10,754 bases of DNA from Alcanivorax sp. UBA4485 (GTDB taxonomy: Bacteria; Pseudomonadota; Gammaproteobacteria; Pseudomonadales; Alcanivoracaceae): NCBI GenBank assembly GCA_002389055.1, contig DGNT01000090.1, forward strand, positions 1 to 10,754, in the 5' to 3' direction. Shown piece by piece: positions 5,453-10,754 of the stretch. The position numbers and the translations under genes are program-made. The number at the start of each line of letters is the position of its first letter. Position 1 is the first letter of the stretch. The notes under the pieces are model-generated. The model was not told the origin of the DNA. It was given only the letters and a program-made list of their open reading frames with translations, and ran no database searches.

Positions 5453-5466
5453 GAGGCCCGGGCGTT

Positions 5467-6126
5467 TCAGGCCAGCGTTTGTTTCAGGAAAGCGGCGATG
5501 TCCTGGATTTCCTCCAGGCACACCGCGTGTTCCATGGGGTAGGTCTTGTAGGCCGGCTGGTAGCCCTTGCCTTCCAGGGCCTGGGCGGCCTGGCTGCCGC
5601 CGGCTTCGGGCACCATGGGGTCGAACTGGCCGTGGGCGATAAACACCGGCAGCCCCTGGTTGGCGTCGCTCAGGGTGACGCTGTCCTGGGTGGCGAAGTA
5701 GGTGGACAGCGCCATCAGGCCTGCCAGCTTTTTCGGATGGCGCAGGGCCACTTCGTAGGCCACCGCGCCGCCCTGGGAAAAGCCGGCGATGACGATGCGC
5801 TCGCTGGGCACGCCGCGCTCGATTTCCCGCTCGATCAGCGCGTCGATCTGGTCGGCGGAGCGGCGAATACCGTCCACGTCGGTGGGGCCTTCGCCGCCCA
5901 GGCCGACAATGTCGTACCAGGCCGGCATCACCATGCCGCCGTTAATGGTCACCGGAATTTGCGGGGCGTGGGGGAATACGAAGCGGGTGGGCAGGTCCGC
6001 CGGCATACCCAGTTCCGGCACCACCGGCTCGAAGTCGTGGCCGCTGGCGCCCAGGCCGTGCAGCCAGATTACGCTGGCGACGGCGGGCTGTTGCGGTTCG
6101 ATTTCCACACAGGGCAAATAACTCAT
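5467..6126 (-). CDS. Carboxylesterase, acyl-protein thioesterase-like alpha/beta hydrolase
   Basis: 219-residue serine hydrolase of the phospholipase/carboxylesterase family (the acyl-protein thioesterase-like group), cytoplasmic. Catalytic triad: S117 in GFSQGG, D169 in GQFDPMVP and H200 in MEHAVC. The oxyanion-hole segment is WLHGLGASGHDF (21-32), and the family's WYD motif is at 70-72. Length is normal. The ATG comes one base after the rapA stop codon, with GGAG inside the end of rapA, so translation is almost certainly coupled and the two genes share a transcript. Physiological substrate is unknown; members hydrolyse short-chain esters and some lysophospholipids or thioesters. The protein is intact with all active-site residues. 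Confidence 0.92.
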   Translation of the reverse strand: MSYLPCVEIEPQQPAVASVIWLHGLGASGHDFEPVVPELGMPADLPTRFVFPHAPQIPVTINGGMVMPAWYDIVGLGGEGPTDVDGIRRSADQIDALIEREIERGVPSERIVIAGFSQGGAVAYEVALRHPKKLAGLMALSTYFATQDSVTLSDANQGLPVFIAHGQFDPMVPEAGGSQAAQALEGKGYQPAYKTYPMEHAVCLEEIQDIAAFLKQTLA

Positions 6127-6127
6127 T

Positions 6128-9004
6128 TTAGTCTCCGGCTACGATCACCCGCACCGCCTCCAGGCGGTAGCGGGCGTCCTGCAAGTGGGTCTCCAGGGCG
6201 GCGGTCTGCCGCTCCAAAAAGTCGATTTCTTCGTCGCGCACCAGCGGGTTCTTTTCCCGCAGCGCTTTCAGGCGGCGCAGCTCCAGGTCCTGCTGCTCGC
6301 GCATGGCGGTCAGCGCGGTCTGAATAATCTCGTCCGCCTCGCCGCGGGCCTTGTTCTCATCGTCCTTGAGCAGCCGTTCCAGCAGGGCTTTCTGGCTGGC
6401 GACGATCTTGCGCGCCAGCGGCTTTTCCAGCTTGTGGCATTGCTTGCACAGCGCTTCGTGGCTGATCGCCGCGGACAGGTCCCGGCCACGGCCGTCCACC
6501 AGCCGGCGGATGGTGGTCACCGGCAGAAAGCGGTCCGCCTGCAGGTGTTTGGGCGCCACGGTTTCCACCGTGTAGGCGACTTCCAGCAACAGGGTGCCGG
6601 CTTTCACCTTGGGGTTCTTGAGCAGGCTCACCGAGGCCTTACCGCGGTGGGAGCCGAGGATCATATCCAGGGCGCCGGTCACCAGTGGGTGCTCCCAGGT
6701 GAGGAACTGCATGTCGTCGCGGGCCAGGGCGGTGGCGCGGTCGTCGGTGACGGTGACGCCGTCATCGGGCAGCTCCGGGAACGGCTCGCGCATATGGTTG
6801 CCCGGTTTGAGAATCCACGCCTGCTCGGAATGGTCTTCCTGGTCGACGCCGTAGTGATCGAACAGGCGGCCCAGGAACGGCCAGGGGCTGTGGGCGTCCG
6901 CTTCGCGAAGCTTGTCCTTGAGGGTTTCCGCGCGCTCGGCGTCGAACGACGCCAGCTCCAGCAGGCGGTCGCGGCCGCTTTCCAGCAGTTCGCGCAGGCG
7001 TGCGGCCTCGGCGCGGGTGGCCTCCAGCAGCCGCTGTTGGGTGTCGGCGTCGCCGGGCATGGCCAGCGCCGCCTCCAGGGTGTCCTGGGTGCGCAGGCGT
7101 ATTTCGTGGCCCGCCGGGTTGGTCTGTTCGAAGGCGTTCATGCCCTGGTGGTACCAGTGGAACAGCACTTCCTGGCCGTGGCTCTCGAAGTAGGGCACGT
7201 GGATGCGGATCTCTTCGCTCTGGCCGATGCGGTCCAGGCGGCCGATGCGCTGCTCCAGCAGATCCGGGTTCAGCGGCAGGTCCAGCAGCACCAGGTGGTG
7301 GGCGAACTGGAAGTTACGGCCCTCGGAGCCGATCTCGGAACAGATCAGCGCCTGGGCGCCGTCCTCGCCGTCGGCGAAGTAGGCCGCCGCCCGGTCCCGC
7401 TCGATCAGATCCATGCCTTCGTGGAACACCGCCACGCTCATGCCCAGCTTGTAGCCGCAGTAGGCGTGCAGGTCGATGGCGGTGTCGCGCCGCGCGCAGA
7501 TCACCAGCACTTTCTCGCCGCGCTGTGCCTTGAGGAATTTTTCCAGCCAGCTGACGCGCGGGTCCTCGGCGCACCAGCGATCGTCCGGGAAGCCCGCCTC
7601 CGGATACAGACGCAGCTCCGCTTCGTCGTCGTCCACCTCGTAGTTGGTGGGTAGGGGCAGGGGATAGCCCTCGACCTTGCGCGCCGGGAAGCCGGCGATA
7701 TTGTGGCGGGTATTGCGGAACAGCACGCGGCCCGGGCCGAAGCGGTCGAGCAGCTCCGCCAGCACGGTGTCGCGGTGATCTTCGTCCACGGTCTCGCCGG
7801 GCAGCAGGGCGGCGGCTTTGTCTTTCAGCGCCGCTGGCCAGGTGTCCCGGTCGTGCAGTTCGCCGACCAGTTCGGCCACGTCCCGGTACTGGCCCTGTTC
7901 CTCGACGAAGGCGTCCAGGCTCGGGTAGCGGTCCGGGTCCAGCAGCCGCAGGCGGGCGAAGTGGCTTTCCACGCCCAGCTGTTCCGGCGTCGCGGTGAGC
8001 AGCAACAGGCCGGGGCTGGTGCGCGCCAGCCGCTCGACCCGCTGATAGGCCTCCGACGGCGCGTCCTCGGACCATTCCAGGTGGTGGGCTTCGTCGACCA
8101 CCACCAGGTCCCACTCGGCGGCGGCCAGGGTGTCGATGTCACAGCCTTCCAGAAAGGCGGTGCTGCACAGGATCAGCTGCTCGGAGAGGAACGGGTTGTC
8201 CACCACTTCCGGCGCGTCCGCCTCGCCCAGTTCCTCGGCGATCAGGTCGGCGAGCATGTCCTTGACGCTTTCCGCGCTGGGTTTGCCCAGGGCTTCCAGA
8301 CGCTCCTCGTCGAAGATCGAGAAACGCAGATTAAAGCGCCGCGCCATCTCCACGAACCACTGATGCACCAGGGCGTCCGGCACCACGATCAGCACCCGCC
8401 CGGCGCGGCCGGTCTGCAGCTGTTGATGGAGAATCAGGCCCGCCTCGATGGTCTTACCGAGCCCCACTTCGTCGGCCAGCAGAACCCGGGGTGCGTAGCG
8501 CCGCGCCACCTGGTCGGCGATATACAACTGGTGGCCGATCAGGTCGATGCGCGGGCCGCGCAGGCCCTCGATCTCGGACCCTTCCCGCTGGGCCCGCGCG
8601 CGCAGCGCTGATAGCCGCAGCTCGAACCAGCGGTTCGACGACAATTGATTGGTGAGCAGACGGTCCATGGCGCCGCTGAGACGCAACTGATGGCCGAGCA
8701 GGGATTCCGGCACCGGCTGCACATTGTCCGGCTCGCCGGCGGGGTGGGCGTGGTACACCATCAGCCCGTTGTGATCCTCGGCGCTTTGCACCACCAGCTC
8801 CAGGCCGTCGCCGGTGGTCAGGGTGTCGCCCTCGTCGAAGGTAATGCGTGACAGGGGCGCGTTGTTCTTGGCGTAGGTCCGCTCTTCTTCCACGGCCGGA
8901 TAGATGACCGTGACCAGACGGTAATCCACCTCCTTGATCAGGCCGAGGCCCAGTTCGGTCTCGGATTCACTGAGCCAGCGCTGGCCGGGGGTAAAGTCGG
9001 TCAT
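6128..9004 (-). CDS. rapA: RNA polymerase-associated ATPase RapA
   Basis: 958-residue SWI2/SNF2-type ATPase that binds RNA polymerase and helps it recycle after termination (known for E. coli RapA/HepA, 968 residues). N-terminal Tudor-like domains begin with MTDFTPGQRWLSE. The helicase core follows: motif I DEVGLGKT (178-185), DEAH (304-307), TATP (337-340), and in the second lobe SEIGSEGRNFQ (556-566) and QRIGRLDRIGQ (585-595). The rest is the RapA-specific C-terminal region. The start at 9004 is supported by CAGGA five bases before the ATG and the conserved first residues; an upstream extension of 22 codons lacks similarity and contains the likely promoter. It lies 34 bases after the XRE regulator stop and directly ahead of the esterase. 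Confidence 0.97.
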   Translation of the reverse strand: MTDFTPGQRWLSESETELGLGLIKEVDYRLVTVIYPAVEEERTYAKNNAPLSRITFDEGDTLTTGDGLELVVQSAEDHNGLMVYHAHPAGEPDNVQPVPESLLGHQLRLSGAMDRLLTNQLSSNRWFELRLSALRARAQREGSEIEGLRGPRIDLIGHQLYIADQVARRYAPRVLLADEVGLGKTIEAGLILHQQLQTGRAGRVLIVVPDALVHQWFVEMARRFNLRFSIFDEERLEALGKPSAESVKDMLADLIAEELGEADAPEVVDNPFLSEQLILCSTAFLEGCDIDTLAAAEWDLVVVDEAHHLEWSEDAPSEAYQRVERLARTSPGLLLLTATPEQLGVESHFARLRLLDPDRYPSLDAFVEEQGQYRDVAELVGELHDRDTWPAALKDKAAALLPGETVDEDHRDTVLAELLDRFGPGRVLFRNTRHNIAGFPARKVEGYPLPLPTNYEVDDDEAELRLYPEAGFPDDRWCAEDPRVSWLEKFLKAQRGEKVLVICARRDTAIDLHAYCGYKLGMSVAVFHEGMDLIERDRAAAYFADGEDGAQALICSEIGSEGRNFQFAHHLVLLDLPLNPDLLEQRIGRLDRIGQSEEIRIHVPYFESHGQEVLFHWYHQGMNAFEQTNPAGHEIRLRTQDTLEAALAMPGDADTQQRLLEATRAEAARLRELLESGRDRLLELASFDAERAETLKDKLREADAHSPWPFLGRLFDHYGVDQEDHSEQAWILKPGNHMREPFPELPDDGVTVTDDRATALARDDMQFLTWEHPLVTGALDMILGSHRGKASVSLLKNPKVKAGTLLLEVAYTVETVAPKHLQADRFLPVTTIRRLVDGRGRDLSAAISHEALCKQCHKLEKPLARKIVASQKALLERLLKDDENKARGEADEIIQTALTAMREQQDLELRRLKALREKNPLVRDEEIDFLERQTAALETHLQDARYRLEAVRVIVAGD

Positions 9005-9037
9005 AGATATCCTGTGGCCGGTGGATTCGGGAGCGGA

Positions 9038-9043
9038 ATTATA
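9038..9043 (-). promoter_or_regulatory. Perfect -10 hexamer, probable rapA promoter
   Basis: TATAAT on the minus strand overlaps the stop codon of the XRE regulator gene and would start a transcript near 9031, about 27 bases before the rapA ATG. The best -35-like sequence, TTGATC, is 21 bases upstream, longer than ideal. It suggests rapA can be expressed independently of the regulator. Confidence 0.4.
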
Positions 9044-9848
9044 CGGATTCGGGGCCCTCAGTGCGATCAAAGCCGCCCGCTTCCTCGAAGAACGCCCGGG
9101 TGGCGTCGTCGGCGGGGAAGTAATGTTCGATGCGCAGCTCCTCCATCACCACATCCACCGCGGTGCCGAAACAGGCCAGGGTGGAAAAGGTGCGCAGGCG
9201 CCGTCCGGCGATATCCAGCTCCAGGGTGAGCATCGGCTCCACGCTGGCCGGGGTGTGCTCGAGCAGGGCGTCCACGTCCGCCAGCTCGCCCAGCCGCTGG
9301 AAGAGCGCGCGCAACACCGTGTCGGGGCGGGTATCCAGATCCCGCCGCAGGCGTCGCAGCAGGAAGCCGGCCACCGTCTCCCAGTTGGCGATAAACGGGC
9401 GGAACCCCTCCGGGTGAAACACCAGCTCGACCATATTGCCGGTCTGCGGCAGCGGGCCGCCCTCGGCGACGATCGCCTGGATCAGCCCCTGCTGCGCGGG
9501 GTTGGCGAGCAACAAATTCCAGTGCGCGTCCAGCACCGCCGCCGGATAGGGCGAATGGTTCTCCAGCATCACCTCCAGTGCCTGGCGCACTGGCGCCATG
9601 GCGGGATCGTCCAGCCGCGTCTCGGAAAAACGTGGCGGGTGCCCGGCGGCCACCAGCAGGTGATTGGTGTCGCGGCAGCTGAGATCGAGCGCCTCCGCCA
9701 GCCGTTGCAGCAAGCCGGCGCTGGGCTGCGCCCGGCCGGTTTCCACAAAGCTCAGATGGCGGCTCGACACCTCCGCCCGCACCGCCAGATCCAGCTGGCT
9801 CAACCGCCGGTTACGACGCCATTCCGATAACAAAGGTCCCGCCTGCAC
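9039..9848 (-). CDS. XRE-family transcriptional regulator with MmyB-like domain
   Basis: 269-residue DNA-binding regulator. The N-terminal helix-turn-helix covers about residues 5-60 (SQLDLAVRAE, then recognition helix SSRHLSFVETGR at 28-39). The remainder (about 95-260) fits the MmyB-like ligand-binding domain, with AAVLDAHWNLLLANPA (103-118) and ELVFHPEGFRPFIANW (141-156) as its typical segments. The start codon is GTG, chosen because GGGAGG lies 5 bases upstream; the only nearby ATG is out of frame. The gene is divergent from a small membrane protein with an inverted-repeat operator candidate between, the usual arrangement for a regulator controlling itself and its neighbour. The ligand is unknown. 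Family members often sense fatty-acid-like or other small molecules, which is only a hint here. Confidence 0.9.
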   Translation of the reverse strand: MQAGPLLSEWRRNRRLSQLDLAVRAEVSSRHLSFVETGRAQPSAGLLQRLAEALDLSCRDTNHLLVAAGHPPRFSETRLDDPAMAPVRQALEVMLENHSPYPAAVLDAHWNLLLANPAQQGLIQAIVAEGGPLPQTGNMVELVFHPEGFRPFIANWETVAGFLLRRLRRDLDTRPDTVLRALFQRLGELADVDALLEHTPASVEPMLTLELDIAGRRLRTFSTLACFGTAVDVVMEELRIEHYFPADDATRAFFEEAGGFDRTEGPESV

Positions 9849-9859
9849 TGCCGCCTCCC

Positions 9860-9876
9860 ATTACCTTACGGGTAAT
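9860..9876. promoter_or_regulatory. Inverted-repeat operator candidate for XRE regulator
   Basis: ATTACC and GGTAAT are perfect arms around TTACG (17 bp in all). The element abuts the ribosome binding site of the XRE gene and lies 60 bases before the divergent membrane protein. A binding repressor here could block the regulator's own expression and influence the neighbour. An interleaved smaller repeat TTAC/GTAA is also present. Confidence 0.5.
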
Positions 9877-9935
9877 TGTTTCGCTTCCCCGCAACGGGGA
9901 TTCTGACTCTATCAGAAACCTGAAGGAGAAAGACC

Positions 9936-10346
9936 ATGCCCTGGAAATCACTCAAGCACGCTTTGCTGTTCAACGCCGTCGGCACCGCCCTGCTGGGCCT
10001 GCTGATGATCGTCGACGCGGGCATCATCGCCGGCCTGATCGGCGCCCACGCCGGCGCCATCCCGCCGCTGATCTGCACCGTGGCCGGCGTCGTCTTCCTG
10101 CTGTTCGCCGCCGACCTGGCCTTTGTCGGCACCCGCAAGCCGATCCCCCAGGGCATGGCGAAGCTGCTGACCCTGGCCGACGCCGCCTTCGTGATCGCCA
10201 TTCCCGTGGCGATGATCGTCGCGGCGCCGCTGCTCTCCACCCTGGGCCAGTTCCTGCTCGCCGACCTGGCGCTGCTCACCGCCTTCCTGGTCTGGTGCCA
10301 GTGGCGCGGCCTGCGCCAGCCCCAGCCCGCCCCGGCCAGCTCCTGA
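9936..10346 (+). CDS. Small integral membrane protein, four predicted helices
   Basis: 136-residue inner-membrane protein, not assigned to a named family. Four hydrophobic segments are visible: about 8-27, 43-65, 77-99 and 102-122, with short loops and a charged/proline-rich C-terminal tail (RGLRQPQPAPASS). No catalytic or metal-binding signature is seen, and the single conserved-looking polar residue inside a helix is D82. AAGGAG sits 7 bases before the ATG. Two small inverted repeats lie in the leader (CCCCG/CGGGG and TCTGA/TCAGA, about 9887-9916). Divergence from the XRE/MmyB-like regulator, with a shared operator, makes it the probable regulatory target. Role unknown; transport, membrane stress or small-molecule handling are all open. 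Confidence 0.75.
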   Translation: MPWKSLKHALLFNAVGTALLGLLMIVDAGIIAGLIGAHAGAIPPLICTVAGVVFLLFAADLAFVGTRKPIPQGMAKLLTLADAAFVIAIPVAMIVAAPLLSTLGQFLLADLALLTAFLVWCQWRGLRQPQPAPASS

Positions 10347-10391
10347 CCCGGGCACCGAGACCGAACCTCCCTTGGGGGCAGCTGCCGGGCT

Positions 10392-10570
10392 TCATCGCGG
10401 AGCCAGGATTTGTAGGAGCGGGCCCCGCCCGCGAAAGGGAGCGAAGCTCCCGGCAGGATGCCAGAGAGGTTTCTGACGGCAGCACCGTCAGCGTCTCTGG
10501 GATCCAGCCGGCCGGCAAACCGGCCTTTCGCTTGCAAGGCAAGCTCCTACAATCCGAGCTTCGTAGAAAG
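10392..10570 (+). repeat. REP-like composite palindromic element, copy 2
   Basis: Second copy of the element at 5259-5452, same orientation and same order of internal hairpins. The core terminal arms are TTGTAGGAGC/GCTCCTACAA here versus TTGTGGGAGC/GCTCCCACAA in copy 1, a paired change that keeps the stem. Internal hairpin CTGACGG/CCGTCAG and the CCAGAGA/TCTCTGG stem are intact here but decayed in copy 1. The left end is more degenerate than the right. Confidence 0.75.
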
Positions 10571-10599
10571 GTCCGGGCGCTTTCTCTGAAAGAGTGGAG

Positions 10600-10690
10600 C
10601 TGACCCGTGGCGGTTCCGCTGCCGAGTGAGCGGTCCCGGAAGGCACCACCATTGCCCCGCTCACTGGGCAGCGGAACCGCTACGGGTCAG
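10600..10690. repeat. 91-bp hairpin with 34-bp inverted arms
   Basis: Left arm 10600-10633 and right arm 10657-10690 are inverted copies with only two mismatches, around a 23-base loop. The ends read CTGACCCGT and ACGGGTCAG. No T-run follows on either side, so it is not an ordinary terminator; no target duplication is visible. It may be a small nonautonomous mobile element (MITE-like) or a dispersed repeat. The stretch 10347-10754 contains no convincing gene. Confidence 0.75.
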
Positions 10691-10700
10691 AACACCGCTA

Positions 10701-10754
10701 GGACCTTTCTACGAAGAGGGGTTTGTGGCGGCGAATTTCCCAAGGAGCGCCGGG
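10701..10754. repeat. Partial REP-like element end at window edge
   Basis: GGACCTTTCTACGAAG (10701-10716) is an exact 16-base inverted copy of the right boundary of copy 2 (10559-10574). The following GGTTTGTGG again resembles the element's terminal core, after which similarity fades. The rest is cut by the window edge, so completeness is unknown. Confidence 0.5.

Noticed and set aside
6185..7654. 489-codon plus-strand open frame opposite rapA
   Set aside because: Shadow of rapA in high-GC DNA; low-complexity composition with no recognisable motif.
8934..9830. 298-codon plus-strand open frame opposite the XRE regulator and rapA start
   Set aside because: Shadow frame crossing two genuine minus-strand genes; no supporting ribosome binding site or domain.
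9866..10537. 223-codon minus-strand open frame opposite the membrane protein
   Set aside because: It runs through a REP-like element and the complement of a gene with a good ribosome binding site and four membrane helices; shadow.
10295..10603. 102-codon plus-strand open frame over REP-like copy 2
   Set aside because: Its translation is the typical spurious peptide of a palindromic repeat; similar frames arise over copy 1.

Overview
The window is high-GC, densely packed chromosomal DNA of a gammaproteobacterium. A RapA/HepA-type RNA polymerase recycling ATPase, a DUF1820 protein and a CigR-family protein fit this, as do the dispersed REP-like palindromes. Gene content and style look like marine hydrocarbon-degrader genera (Alcanivorax and relatives), but that genus-level guess is an inference. 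No phage, transposase, CRISPR, rRNA or tRNA is visible; the setting is housekeeping plus repeat-rich intergenic DNA.

Layout. Positions 1-1358 (minus strand) hold the start of an aa3-type cytochrome c oxidase operon: ctaC (subunit II with a fused C-terminal cytochrome c domain), then ctaD (subunit I, cut by the window edge). A 419-bp gap with strong RNA-structure potential separates ctaC from a divergent DUF1820 gene (1778-2107, plus). Next is a 474-bp gene-free stretch (2108-2581) filled with designed-looking RNA structure. On the minus strand it holds three tandem three-way-junction modules whose hairpin loops carry AGGA, ending in a U-tract terminator. This is the most interesting object in the window. 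A small secreted protein (2582-2776) and a CigR-like protein (2873-3307) follow on the minus strand. A divergently placed dienelactone-hydrolase-family gene (3455-4177, plus) converges on a zinc alcohol dehydrogenase (4189-5241, minus).

Positions 5467-9848 (minus) form a compact run: an XRE/MmyB-like regulator, rapA, then a carboxylesterase whose start codon is one base after the rapA stop. A 194-bp palindromic REP-like element (5259-5452) sits between this run and the alcohol dehydrogenase. The XRE regulator is divergent from a four-helix membrane protein (9936-10346), with a clean inverted-repeat operator candidate between them. The last 400 bp has a second copy of the REP-like element, a near-perfect 34-bp inverted repeat forming a 91-bp hairpin, and the edge of a third, related repeat end.

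Functional reading: the known genes cover terminal respiration, transcription recycling and general alpha/beta-hydrolase and alcohol/aldehyde metabolism. The candidate novelty lies in RNA: the GGA-loop array at 2190-2566 looks like a binding platform for a CsrA/RsmA-type protein, either as a free small RNA or as the 3' UTR of the small secreted-protein gene.
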